From Viscum album (Eukaryota > Streptophyta > Magnoliopsida > Santalales > Viscaceae): a stretch of 64,000 nt of DNA. The notes beneath the pieces were generated by a model. The model did not search any database. It saw only the letters and a list, made by a program, of their open reading frames with translations, and was not told the DNA's origin. Shown here piece after piece: positions 36,191 to 49,859 of this stretch (within the stretch, counting starts at the first letter, position 1; every line of letters begins with the position of its first letter). The translations under genes were made by a program, and so were the position numbers. The stretch spans positions 1,262,935,424 to 1,262,999,423 of the forward strand of contig OY728147.1 in assembly GCA_963277665.1 (NCBI GenBank), written 5' to 3'.

Positions 36191-39100
36191 TGTAATGTCC
36201 TGAACCCACTTATCTCTATGACGGTGGCCAGACTAGTGAGTCACATGATCTCAAGCGCATCTCCCCAAATGCCAGAGGTTGCTGACTAGAAGCATGGGCC
36301 TTTTTTGTGTATGTGGGGGAGATTATGCCCTCATAGGTAATATCACAGCGGATGTAACAACAATTAAATAATAAATATAGGAAGCATATAAATGAATAAA
36401 CTAAAACAAAAGCAATATAAATAATCCAACTGAATAAGAATTAAGTATGGAAGCTCATAAAACAATTTCATGCCGGGAAGTCTTTCTAAATTGAAAACAT
36501 GGAAAATAGAAACTCAAGTATACTATCAAACTAAAATGAAAAGACACAAAGCAACATCTACATCATGAGAAAGGCTCAGTTTTCTTCCCTATAGTATATC
36601 TTATGTGGCACGAAACAATCAAGCATTGGGAGTAGCACTCTTCCCTTTGTCAATACATGCAAGCATGTAATCTTCTCGGTTGTCAACGGTGACCGAGCGG
36701 GGTGTGAGGTGAAATCCCAACAGGTCAGAACCTAAGGTGTCTAAACCATTACATTTAGTTCAATGATAAAATTCACTGGTCCATTATATAACAATTTTAG
36801 ATAATTAATTAAGTGCATGGGAGTAAATAACACGGCCTGGATTCCAAGAGAAACTAGTGCCTAATCACCTGTTTTAGCCTAATCCAGAAGTCCGAAAAGA
36901 GTACCTCTTAGAAGAATGCATATACACATATATTTAAAACCTTTTAAAGTGAGGTAAAATAAGGAAAAGACATACCTAAAGATTGTGCTTTTACTTGGGG
37001 GTATAAGTCAAGTGTCAACCATGTGTGCTTCTATATACATGAAGAATAATGTAAACCTTAAGATTCTCAAGTGGCATTAATATATAACTTTGGTGCATCA
37101 TTTTTTTTTGTTCAAGATGAGAGTTGGAGTCCGATACCATCCTAAATGTATCACTTCGGAATATCCATCAAATTATCCAATACCACCGAGTGTGTCCAAG
37201 GAAATATTTCAAAAGACCATGTATCGATCATGGCATGGAATTTCACTGAGTCCATCCCGATCTCGGCAAAAGGGGTCGAGCACTATTTGAGGCTAGCTTA
37301 TCCACATTGCTAATGAATCCATCCCGATGGTCCCTTTTTGGAACCGATATCACTCATAAGTATTAGAAGGCTCGGGGAAGTCTCGATTTGGAAAAGCTAA
37401 TTACAATGCCCCTTGGCACATAGAGGTAATTGGTCAGGAACAGAGGGTCTAAGTGTAACCTTTAATACATGACCCACATTTTTCCTGACCCTGAATTTAT
37501 TTAATGTATTTATAGTAGCAGATATGACATCAACATATGTAATAGAATCTTATAACTAAACAAGAACACCAGTTGATCACATAATGAAAATTAACTATTT
37601 TAGCATAGAAATCATAACAAGGAAAACTAATGTATCAACATAAGCATATAAAATGCACTTTTAAATTAATAAATAAATTTTCCCAACAAACTAACAAAGA
37701 TCTAATAATTTTAAAGTTTATAATTAATCTAAATTAATTTTTTATATTAAACATCACATAGTTCAAAATTAATTATTTCAGCATAACAATCTTAACAAGG
37801 AAAAGTACCGCATCAACATAAGCATATAAATTCACTTTTAAATAAATACATAAATTAGAACAACAAATTACCAAAAATACAAATATTTCAAAGTTCATAA
37901 CTATCTAAATTAGTTATTTAAATTACACATCACATAAATAGGATACGCGACAAATACAATTAATTACATTAAATACCCATTTAACAGAAAGTATACCGAC
38001 CAAATCAATATGCCCAAGGGGTGTCTGAACACATTTCAACAATTCATACAAATTAATTTATGATAAATAGGGCAACTACATCTAGGAGAAAAAAATAAAT
38101 TAAAGAATTTGGGTGAATTTTTTCAAAGTTGGTCGACACCGACTAACGGCACAACGATGTGTTTTTATAAATTGCAATGAAATAAAGGGAAAGAGAGTAG
38201 ATACCCAACATTACAGTCACGTATGATCATATGATCCACAATAGTCTTTTATTTGACCTAAAACAGAAGAAAACATATGATTTTAGAAAAACCCGTAATA
38301 GAGTAAATTCTTTCTATGGTGAACTACGCAAAAGAAATTGAATGAGATCGCACGATTCTTGGTGCGTGAGATATGCCTTACATAGAGGTTTATGACAAAC
38401 CTAACGATTCTAAAAATTGACAATGAATGGAGGCATGATGATCTTCTAAAAATAGATGTAGGTGGTGCACACCACCTAGGTAGGAGGGGTGCACCACACA
38501 GAGGAGGGGAAGAGAGGAAGAAAAGAAGAAAAGAAAAAGGAAGAAAATAAAAAATAATAATAAGGGAAAACTGAAAATAATATAATAAATATTAATTGGG
38601 GAGAGAAGGAAAATAAAAATAAAAATAATAAAAATGGTTAGACCCATTTTTTATTATTTTACTATTTTCCCATTCCTATTTTTAAATTTATTAATTATTT
38701 TAATTACTTTTCCATCTCTTTTAATTTAATTAATTTTTTTTAATCATATTTAGTTATTTTTAAACTGAACGTTGCGCTAGGGCACGACATAAAAATTTAT
38801 ATAAAGGATGAGAAATTATTTAATCAATTTCCTAGCTACCTAGTACTCACAACAGGGGAACAAACATGCGTCTTGAGTCGCTCTAAGAATTTAGACAACA
38901 AAAACATAAATGTACCGCACCTTGATTTAAGTCGATACATTAAAATAATTAAAATTATTATTATTTAATATAACTAATTAATGCCACCATTAATATTTAA
39001 AAAAGGATAACCATTAAAAAGGTATAACTATCATTAAATAAATATTGATTTTACATTTTTATATAATTAAAGCAACTAAAAATATCATATTTATTACATT

Positions 39101-39743
39101 ACCCGATTTTTATTGACACCGAGACACAATTTATTAATTATGGAAATATATTTTGAGGTGTTTTTTTCAACCCATATAATAATATTATAAATAATTTTTT
39201 TAATTTTTTAAAGGGAAACAATAATATATATAATGTAAATAAATAATCTTTGGGTTCAATATGATCAAACGTTTGATGCTCGCAAAGGTTATACCATGTT
39301 TAGGGTAAACCCCACATCCTAGAACTTTTAGTGGTGCCAGATTTTTCATTCGACACTCTATTTTTAAGAAAAAAATTATTTATTATATAAAAAACAAAAT
39401 ATTTAATTAATTAAAAATAAATTTGGTATTATCCTATACGAGGGTTCCAAACATCCGATAGAAATCAAGGTTATACCCAGCCTAGGGTAAAACAAACATT
39501 CCAGACCTAATAGTGGTCTCATATTTCTTATATGATGCACCATTTGAGAGTTATTTTTTTTGAAAAGAATCAAACACACGCATGAATAAAAATAAACTTA
39601 ATATTTTTATTCTATCAACACCACAATGTATCGAATAAGAATAAAAAGTTTCGATAATCAATTTTTAAAATGGGCCAACCCATTTAACGAAACAAAATTT
39701 AATTTCCATTTCATTTTCATCCAGTACAAAATACAAAATTTTA
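36191..39743 (-). repeat. Inner element 5' LTR
   Basis: On the minus strand it ends GGACATTACA at 36191. Its outer end near 39743 has decayed, so the exact border is uncertain by a few bases. It is homologous throughout to 29721-33301. Confidence 0.78.
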
Positions 39744-42093
39744 TATACTGTTTTTGTGTACGGTGAACTATTGTCTAATGAAACAATAGTTGTTCAATTT
39801 TACTTACCACCTCTAAAGGTGACCATCATAATAGAAGATATTTTTAAATATGTTTTATATTATATATATATATATTATAGCTATGCTTATGTAATTTTTA
39901 TTTACATCATACCCTTTTGCATTACATGTTGTGTAAATATGATAATTTTATTTGAGGAAGTGGGGATTACCGCCCCCTCAAAGTGATATGACTCGTTCCC
40001 ACTATGCATAGAATTTATAAAGGGTTGTTTTATTAAACCTATGATAAATATATGCAATAAATAAAATACAATAATTATAATATAAATTTATATCATTTAA
40101 TTATTAATATTATTTTATTAGGACTAAGAAATGAGAGTAACATTCATGCATACGTAAGACCTATCATGTTTATGAATGGTGCATTTCCTTTTTTATCTCC
40201 AAATATTATTGATTATTATAAATACATATTTAATGAATATATATAATATTTTAATCCAGAATAAATATTTCGATATAATGGAATTTTTACCACATACACA
40301 ATTTATAAAAGAACAAGTACATTTTTTTCACTCAAGTAATTAATATCAATAAAATGTACAATATAAACTTAAATAATTATGTAATTTTTATAACATGGTA
40401 ATAAGTGATATAAAATTATTGATAAAATTGATAAATGTTCTAATTAAATTTTAAAATAACCTAATTATATTATTTATGAAAATAAATAATGTACGAGAAA
40501 ATTTTAGACTCAAAGTAAGGGAAATATAAACATAATTTCCATTCGTTGAGTTAAATATTCATGTCATTGGTTTTTTAACAAGAATATGTGTGAATGTACT
40601 CATATTGGTTTACACTAATTATCTAATTATATTGGGTGTATTTATATTTGTTAAATCTAATTATGTCATTGATTTATCTTTAATATAATGATATGATCTT
40701 GGTAAGTGATTTTGTCCCAATATTTTTCAATTAAGGATTTTCTTGATAATATGCACCCTTATTATTTTATAAGATATATATACAACCACTAAGAAATTTA
40801 ATATCCATATCATTTCTAAAATTATTTTATAAAATGTCATGGTTAATTTATTAATTCAATGAGATTGATATTTAAATTTTCAAAGAGAAATGAGACACCT
40901 TGAACATTTAAAGATTTAATTATAAAACATTTTTCTTCATGATATTAATTTACATATTTTTTATGGAAAAAGAAGGATTATAAATAAAATTTAATTTCTG
41001 TGTTTAATTTCATTCATTTTTCTAAAAAATGACTCTTTTTATGCTTTGTATAAGAAGCAATGTACTTTTTTTGATAAACAAAAAATAAGAATGTTTTTTA
41101 ACATATACGAAAACAATGAAATATCTACCACCATGAATATTATTTGATATTTGGATTCCTCTAAGAGGATTAATGTTTTTAGAAGGGAAGGGAATCATTT
41201 TTTGGGTGTTTTGGTATTGAAAAATGTTTTTGAATGTGGAATGACTATTTCAATATCATCAAATGATTTATTGTGATTTAAAATGAAATTTTATAAGAAA
41301 AATGTTGATAATTTTAATGTTTTATGTCTTTTGATAATATAATGGTACTTAGAAATTTGATGGGTGGTTACATGAAAAACCAAATACTGGTGGCTATGTG
41401 ATAAATTAAAGGCAGGTGGTTCCGTGATAAACCACGTCTGGGTGGTTATGTTATAACCTCCAATGAATTGGTTATGGAATTCGACTATATGACTATTCTA
41501 TTTAGTGATATGCGTTAAAGTAAACTATATGGTTATTTTATTTTAGTATTATTACATCCCAAGTTACATTTATATGATAAATGATGCCTTCTATATGTTT
41601 TATGGAAATCTAATAATTAGAAAAAATGGTAATCATTGAGCTTATATTCAATGAAGATTATTTACTCCTTTTTTATTTTTTAATGAAGTGTATTTAGTAC
41701 TTCCTAAATGTGAAAATTATTACTTTATGATAAATTCTTCATAGTTTAAAAGTTTTCAAAAGGTTAACCATTTGTCTTATTTATGTATCCCTTTCTCAGA
41801 TTTTATGCTCATCCCATGTTTGAAATTTTTTTTCATAGGATTTAATAGAGAATAGAGTCAAGGATGTGATCAAGGAAATGTTATGATGTTTAAAAATGAA
41901 ATAAAACCTTGTTTATTTTTAATAGTTTCTGTTTTATAAAAAAATGGATAGTCACTATAAGTATATACTTTGTAATATATGAGATGTTATGTATGATTTA
42001 TGGAATAAATATCTGAATTTATAAACCTAAAAAGATCTTCAATGTAAACTAAATTCAAATTATTGACTTATCTCAAGAAATAATAATATTTTA
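39744..42093 (+). repeat. Outer element 5' LTR, second part
   Basis: It resumes the alignment with the right LTR: TGTACGGTGAACTATTG at 39757 matches 45936, and GCCCCCTCAAAG at 39971 matches 46144. The end lies where similarity stops, near AAGAAATAATAAT. Confidence 0.75.
41363..41458. repeat. 26-bp minisatellite in the outer 5' LTR
   Basis: Three full units and a partial one beginning GGTGG(T/C)TA, with GATAAA in the middle, spaced 26 bp. The partner array lies at 47541-47637. Confidence 0.75.
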
Positions 42094-43700
42094 GGCTGGG
42101 GAATTATAGTTAGCATCTAAGGATGGTTTAGATAGCATTAGATATTAAAAGGTTTTTGTAAGAGTTAGGTATATCATCATGGGTTTATACTTATAAGGTT
42201 TACCATAAGTTGAATGTCTTAAAAACCCCTTTTAAGGCTTTATGATCTGAAATATTAAGGTGACTAATTGTATTTTTTGCGGGTTTATCATTTGAGTAAA
42301 TTATGGGTTATTAGTTTTTTTGATGAAAAATGTGATGTAGGAAATAAAATTTTAGGTTAATACATGTATTGGTTATTTTTGAGTTATTCATAATTTTTTT
42401 GGAATATTATAAATAATATATTGTTTAAAAAAAGACAACTCAGAACATAGGTGAAAACCTATCATGTTCGGCAATGCCACGTGAATCAAACCCACAACTG
42501 AAGGGCGACAAGGGTGCATCCCCAATCACTAGACTATGTAAAGTCCCTGGTTAGTAATAATTATTATTTTTAGTTAAACTAGTTTATAGAATAATATGAA
42601 TTTTATTTTTGAAAATTACTTTTTTTCAAATGAATATCCTTGGTATTGGAAAATCATATGGGGTTTGAGTGAAACATTTTATTTTGGAAGACATTCACTA
42701 TTTTGGGAACCCTATATTCCTAAGGAAAAGAAAATATTGTGGGATATTATTTTAGGTTTAATGGTTGAATTTTATTTTGCAAGAATCTATGTTTTTATAG
42801 AGGACATATGTTGATTAGGGTTATTTAGGGAAGTTACTAACACAACTTTGATAAAATGGGATTATGTTAATTTATTTTTGGTATGAGACATTAACAGTGT
42901 ATAATGTTATTTGGAGATAAATTTAAAATTAATCTTGGTTGACTATGTTGTAAAATCCTTCTAATTTTGGGTTTCAATATTAGTTTGAATAAGTTTGGTT
43001 AATTTTCATGGAAAATATTTATAAAATGGTCTTTTTTGAGCTTTGGATATTACTATTGAATTTAGGAGTTTAAAAGAACATTTTTTTTCATACACTGGAT
43101 TATTCTTTTGTGGGAATTATCTGATTTTATCCTAACCATATGGTTTTGGTTAATATTTCACGATGGTATGAATATATATCTAATCTTTTCTAGATTATGT
43201 GATCCTAAATATTTTTTTCCAGTGATTTAGGTGTGACCAAGTCATCTTGAATACTCATCATTTTGGGGAATAGATGAGTTTTTGGTAGATATTTATTAAT
43301 GGATAAAACTCAACATGAAAAGTAAGTAGGTTTCCTTAGGTTCTTAGTGAAACTAATAAATAAATTTCTAAACATAATGAAAAGGATCTAAAAAATATTT
43401 TTTCATTTACTTTTCATACTACCAAATTAATGATTGTTTAATGCATCACAAGTTTGTGTTTTTTTTATTGTTAACCTTATCCTAATCATGTTTTCTATCT
43501 CTCCCTATCAAAATTGGATAGTTAGTTTTTATTACATAACCATGTTTTCCTACATTGAATCTGAGAATGTGTTATCTCAGGTGAGATTTATAAATTATTT
43601 TCTTTCTTTTAATGTTCATATTTAGTTGACTATTTTTTCGATGTGGGATTTCAATGAAATTACCGAGCCCAATTTTAAAATTATGAGGAAGCAATTTCCC
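42094..43700 (+). other. Outer element interior, no element protein
   Basis: About 1.6 kb. It holds a tRNA-like sequence on the minus strand (42427-42556) and two short AT-rich frames (42596-42814 and 43434-43625) without recognisable motifs. No PBS is evident after the left LTR. Confidence 0.55.
42427..42556 (-). ncRNA. tRNA-like sequence with Pol III boxes (SINE head or tRNA pseudogene)
   Basis: On the minus strand TAGTCTAGTGATTGGGG (42536-42520) fits the A box and GGTTTGATTCA (about 42493-42483) fits the B box. They are about 44 bp apart, as in a tRNA gene. The part between contains CTTGTCGC, at the position where tRNA-Asp carries CTGTCAC with anticodon GTC. A run of seven T on the minus strand (42433-42427) could end Pol III transcription. 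The arms no longer pair well, so this is not a working tRNA. A tRNA-derived SINE or a decayed tRNA copy are the options. Confidence 0.55.
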
Positions 43701-43714
43701 AAAGGTGGGAAGAA
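43701..43714 (+). other. Polypurine tract of the outer element
   Basis: AAAGGTGGGAAGAA lies directly before TGTAACATCC of the right LTR and defines plus orientation. Confidence 0.7.
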
Positions 43715-46700
43715 TGTAACATCCTTGGTAATTATAAGAATAAATTTTCATATTTATTAATATTTATGGATTATATTTTATTTTTTTATTAATATAGATT
43801 CTATTTATGATTTTATTCTTGACATGTAACAATGATTTTCTCTGAAATATTACGTTATACACAAGACAAATTTATACTGAAAAATAATAAATTATTATTA
43901 TTATTATTTTAAATGGGATTTAAAGCATAGTAATTTTATTTTAGGGAATGACTATAATATACTATATTATTTTTACACATGTTTTTTAATGTTTACACAT
44001 TTAAAAAAAAATTTATAGGCTTAAAATGAGAATAAATCCCATTTTAAGAATATAAGACTCGAATATTTTTTAAAATATAGTTTTACAACCTTTTGATGAA
44101 GAAACCATTATAAATATATTTTTTAAAATTTTATATTTTAGATTTTAAAAAATAAATTTCTTTCTTAGAAGCAGGACACCAAAATTTACCTTGGTTGAAT
44201 TTTTTAAAATTTTTATGATAAAATTCATTTTTAATGAATACAAAAAAATAATGCATTTTAATTTAAAACTATCACTTCGTCTAATGTTTTGTATAGATAT
44301 ATTGTCATTATAAAAGGTTTTAAATTTTAATTTGAATAATTTTTTTATCATTTAACCCAATTATTGGAATTGAGGTAATTTCACATTGAAATTTGATATA
44401 AACAAATTTCAATCATTTGATGGTTTTTACTTTAAAAATACAAGTTTTCTCATTTTGAAAAATAGAATTATTTTTAATTTAATTGTTTTAAATTATGTTT
44501 TTTTGAATTTGAAAAAATAGATTCCATATTTTTAATCATGAGGTGAAAATTATTTAAATATTCTCCCTTTAATTTTTTACATGATGAATAGTAACTTTAG
44601 TAAAAAAAATATTTACCATGATTAAAAGATAAATAAGTTAATAAGGGTAAAAATATTATTATAATAACATAAAACTACCATAAAACTTATTATAAATTCT
44701 TTTTATGAGATATTTCCAACCAAGACAACATTTTCAATGAAAATTTGGATTTTGGATGCCATTTGGGTGTGATTATGACACTTATAACTTTCAATTTAAT
44801 GTAAACATAAATATTTTATAAACATATATCTTATTACTAAAACAATTTTAATATGGGTTTATATAAGTGATATCATATAATATAAATATTAATTATAAAT
44901 CTAAAAAAGCTTCCTATATCATGTAATTTTATCAATAACTTTTAGACATTAAATAGTTAAATTTAATTATGACACAATGATAATACAATAATTGCTTTAT
45001 TAATGAATGAATAAAAATAATGATATTATAAATATTAAAATAATTATTATTTGACATAATTTATTTCATCCAAGATGTTTATAGGAGAATATGACATGAT
45101 ATAATACTATTAAATGGTTCCTTTTGAAGTTATCACTATATTTAGATTTTATTTAAATTCAATTAAATGAATAGTTTCAAATTGACATAATTGATGATTT
45201 ATAAAAATATTAATTTATAACATTATTTAAAAATCCTAAAACTATTTTAAAATCACAAATTTACTTTTATAAGGTCTAAAAGAAAATAAAGTGTCTAATT
45301 ATTGGAATCTTATCCCATATAAGTAAATTTAAAAACCTCTTAATAAATAAAAATGTTGTTACCACAATTGAAATTAAACGAGAATAATTAATGGTAAACC
45401 AAAAAAGATAATGTTTAAAATAAATTCAATAAATGTATACAAATTTTTTAGTAGGGGATTTAGAGCTATAATCATTTCATTTTATACATATCTCATGTTG
45501 GATCCATTTTAATTATAAAATTAATTTATATAAATTTAATAACTTAAGGGTTTCCATGGGTTCCCTTTCCATCTCCAGTAAAAGGGTACCCTATCATCTC
45601 TAAAACACACATTTCAAGAACCCTTTGGTTTTTCCTAGACCTATGCAAAACTCTTCAAATAATCGCTACCCTTATCATGGAAGCCTCCCTTAGGGAATAA
45701 ATCCACCTCAGGAAGACTTTTGGATTAAACCAAATGAGTTTACCTGATTAAGGGGTAACACATTCTCTCATGTTTTTTTAGTTTCATTTCATTTATCCTC
45801 TCCCTAATATATTGTTATTCTAAAATTAGTTAAAATTCTAGTATCCTAAATATATTTGGATTTTTTTATTCAATTGTTTTAATCTACACTTATACACACC
45901 TCCATTTAATTGATAGCGATCATAATTTTTCTCTGTACGGTGAACTATTGCCTCACAAAATGATGATTGTTCATTTTTCTACCTCCTCTCACGGTGGCCA
46001 TTATAATAGAAAAATGTTTGTAAATATGATATAAATTATATTTATATTTTCTTTAGGATTCTGTAATATTTTTTTATAACTAACTTTTGTACATTACAGG
46101 TTGTGTAAATACGATAATTTAATTAGAGGAAGTGTGGATTACGGCCCCCTCAAAGCGACATGACTCATTCCCTATATAACTAGAAAGTATAAAAGATGAT
46201 TATATTAAACTTATGTGAAATATATGTTATTAATATAATAATGTAATTATAATATACACTTATATCATTCAATTAATATTCTTTTAATATGAAAATGAAA
46301 TGAATGTAGGGTACATGCACATATACGACCTATCATCTCCATGAATGGTGGATTTCATTTATTATCTCAAAATATTATGGATTATTATAAATATATATAA
46401 TGGATATGTATGATATTTAAATCAAAAATAATATTAATGATATGATGTAATTTTGACCACATAGACAAATTAACTCAAAATAGGTACATTTTTTTGACTC
46501 AATTATCGAATATTGACAACATGTTTGATAAAAACCATAAAAAAATTATTTAAATTTTATAACATAGTTATGAGATATATAAAAGGAATAATGAAATGTA
46601 AAAAGTTTTCGGAGAATGTTGAAATTAACGTAACATTATTATTCAAGAAAAAAAAGAATTTACAAGATAGGTCGGACCCATGTTAAGGGAGATATTAACT

Positions 46701-48232
46701 CAATTTCCATTTATTGAGTTAAATATCCATGTCATTGGTTTTGTTTTTCCTAGAATATGTATGAGTGGCGTATTATTGTTTAAAAATGAATATAAAATCA
46801 TATTCAGTGTATTTATATTTTTCCCAAATAATTATGTCATTGATTTATCCTTAATCTAATGATACGATCTTGGTAAGGGATTTGAACTCAAAGTCCATTC
46901 ATTGAGGAATTTCTTCATTATATGAAACATAATTCTTTTAAAAGGTGTTTATACAACAACTAAAAAATTTATTATCAATATCTTATCTATACTAATGTTT
47001 TAAAATGTTTTGGTAAATGTATTAATTCATGGAGATTAAGATTCAAATGTTCAAAGCGGTACGAGACACCTTGAAAGTTTAAAGATTTAATTATCAAATC
47101 TTTTTCTTCATTATAACAATTTACATATTTATTTTTATATATATAAAAGGATTATAAAGATCATTTTATGTCTATTTTTAATTTCATTATTTTTTCTCAA
47201 AAAGGAATCTTTTCATGCTTCTATAAGAAGCGTTTTACTATCTTTACAAAATAACAAAAGGAATGTTTCTTTAACGTATACGAAGACAATGAAATATTTA
47301 TTTCCATGACCATTATTTGATATTTGGATTATTATATAAGACTTAATCTTATTAAAATATTAGAATACAACTTAATCATATTTTGGTTGTTTTGGTTTGA
47401 AAATGGTTTTGAAAGTGGATTGACTATTTCAATATCTTGAAATGATTTCTTATGATTGAAAATGAAATTTTACGAGTGAAATATTGATAATTTGAATTTT
47501 TATGTGTTATGATAATATAATGGTACATGGATATTTTATGGGTGGTTATGTGATAAACCAAAGATGGGTGGTTACGTGATAAACTAAATACGGGTAGCTC
47601 TGTGATAAAACAAGGATTGTTGGTTACATTATAAACACCAATCCATTGCATATGGAAGTAATCAGTACGACTATTCCTTTTAGTGATATGTGTATAATTC
47701 AACTACATTATTATTCTATTTATGTATTATTATGTCCCAAGTTAACATTATATGTTACATGATTCTTTATATGGGTTTTATGGTAATATGTTTAATAAAT
47801 AAATGGTACTGAATGATATTATATTCAATGAAGATTATTTACTACTTATTAAAGTTAAAAATTATTACATTATGTTAAAATATTCCTGGTTTACATGTTT
47901 TCGCAAGGCTAACATTTTTTCTTCTTTATGTATCCTTTACCTAGTTTTTAATCCTATCCCATGTTTTGAATTTTTTTTCACAGGATATAAAGGAAAATAG
48001 AGTCATGGATGGATCAAGGAAAATTTATGAAATCTAACCATGAAACGAAACCATGTTTATTTTTAAAAGGTTTTTTTTTATAATATTGTTAGTGAGTGGA
48101 AATGTCACAATTTTAATATTTTGGTTGTTATGTATGAGTTATAGACTAATTATCTTAAGCTTTACACATAAAAGATCCTCAATAAAAATGAAAGTTAAAT
48201 TATATACATAACTCAAGAAATTGTAATGTTTA
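43715..48232 (+). repeat. Outer element 3' LTR
   Basis: A continuous copy of the LTR that is split on the left. It is very AT-rich and clearly diverged from its partner, so the insertion is old. Because it is uninterrupted, it serves as the reference for where the inner element entered the left copy. Confidence 0.77.
47541..47637. repeat. 26-bp minisatellite in the outer 3' LTR
   Basis: Three full units and a partial one beginning GGTGGTTA or a variant. Homologous to 41363-41458. Confidence 0.75.
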
Positions 48233-49791
48233 AGGATGAGGCCTTATATTGGATCTTAATTGATATAATTTTATTATAATATGAGGATGAGCTAAAATAT
48301 TGTCGTCTAATAAATTTTGGAAAATTTTAGATGTTTTTTGCCTTAATGTTATTATTTTAACCCCATTATCTGTTTTATCTATTATAGTAGAATCAAGGGT
48401 TTTTATAGTTATGATTTCATGTAATAAATTACAAAATGAAAAGTGGCCAGTAAATTGACCATAGATGATATTTTCAACCAAATTCATTCACATGGCCAAA
48501 GATAAATTTTTTAGTAATTTAAAATCATTTAACACAATATAGATTATATTGAAAAATTATTAGTTTCAATTTTCAAACTATTCATTTAATTTTTTAATTA
48601 AAACAAAGTGAATGAAAATTAATTAGAATGTAATACTATAAAACATAATTTTTTTTATTTTTAGAAATAAAATTCATTGTAGACAACAACTTACTCATAT
48701 AATATTACTATTCTATTTTTTTAAAATTATCTACTTGGTCTTTATAGTTCATAAATATGCACAATGTCAGGGTTCTATAAGAATTTTCTATAATTTTTTT
48801 ATATATAAAAGATTTTAATGAATTTTTGTGACAAAATAAAAATAATTTTTATTGAGAATGACCAATTATAGCTGAACATAAGAAATTTTTATCCCTATAG
48901 AAGAAGTATATATATATTTAATAAAGGGGTGTGATATTTATGAATTCATATTTACATAAAATAATATTAATATTATAACCAAAGGAATGTTTTTATAAAT
49001 TAATGAATATTAAAATTCTATATATTAAAGTTAAGAAACAAACTGATATAATAAAATAAATTCATGTTTAGGGATATTTTTAGACATTAACATACTATTT
49101 TTAAACTAATTATCTCAATTTACCATTCGAGAGGAAACAAATGTTTACTATGGTAACTCTTGATAATAATTAAAATAAAATGGGACTATATACCAAATTT
49201 AGTCCTACTGAGTCAATATATGGAATAAATTTTCAAAAATTAAATATCATGAAGTGGTAGGAATTATTTTTTCATTAAAATTCCATAATCAACAAAAAAA
49301 TGTTAGTAAAATGTTATTTTTAATTATACAAATATACATATAACAAAATTATATATAAATATGAAAAAATGTAATTAATTATATTATGTCGAATTAAATT
49401 ATACTAACGAAATTTTTGTAATAAAATAAAATATTAATAGATATTTAAATTTATTTATTTTATAAATATAATTGAATTTTTTACAAAAATAAATATTTTC
49501 CACTATTCTGCGAAAAATCATTTGTTCAAAAAAATAAATATGTGACACTAGTATAATTTTGATATGATTAATTCAAGAATAATTTTTTCTCCAAATTCAA
49601 ATTATATTATTTATTGAAATATATTTTAAATAAAACTATATAATTCATTAAAATAGATTTTTGTTTGAGATAAAGATTTTTTCATGTTGACTGAAAAATT
49701 AACTAATATTTTAATTATGAATACAACCATATAAAATTTTATTAATAAATATATGAAAATTATTTAAATTAAAATTAATCGGTTTAACACA
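48233..49791 (-). repeat. Probable first part of the old chromovirus 3' LTR
   Basis: AT-rich DNA without genes; short frames such as 48230-48487 have no motif. On the minus strand it follows the old chromovirus pol. It would start TGTGTTAAACC at 49791, after a weak purine stretch (AAGATGAGAATAA), and be cut at 48233 by the outer element. Its continuation would be at 27554 and below. This is inferred from position and orientation. Confidence 0.4.
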
Positions 49792-49859
49792 TTATTCTCA
49801 TCTTATGGAAATTAAATTATCACAATTTTATTGAATACATAAACTAGTTGGGATAACTT

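Larger units (their letters stand above)
29721..39743 (-). mobile_element. Non-autonomous LTR element nested in the outer element (inner element)
   Basis: It reads on the minus strand. LTRs lie at 36191-39743 (5') and 29721-33301 (3'), about 3.55 kb each and clearly homologous but diverged. The PBS is at 36187-36173 and the PPT at 33312-33302. The interior of about 2.9 kb shows no gag or pol motif in any frame I tried, so it is LARD-like. It splits the left LTR of the outer element: sequences on its two sides are contiguous in the right LTR near 45905-45945. It is therefore younger than the outer element. Confidence 0.8.
27555..48232 (+). mobile_element. AT-rich non-autonomous LTR element with about 4.5-kb LTRs (outer element)
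   Basis: Two long diverged direct repeats begin TGTAACATCC: 27555-29720 continued at 39744-42093 (left LTR, split by another element), and 43715-48232 (right LTR). Excluding the nested element, the left LTR measures about 4516 bp against 4518 bp for the right. A purine tract sits directly before the right LTR, which gives plus orientation. Only about 1.6 kb lies between them and it encodes no element protein, so this is a LARD-type element that relied on a helper. I could not find a clear PBS or target-site duplication, and the right-hand LTR ends are set only by where similarity fades (within about 20 bp). Confidence 0.75.

Noticed and set aside
48233..48260. Search for a 5-bp duplication matching CTGTA (27550-27554) at the right end of the outer element
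   Set aside because: No convincing match was found. The LTR end is decayed, so the duplication cannot be claimed.
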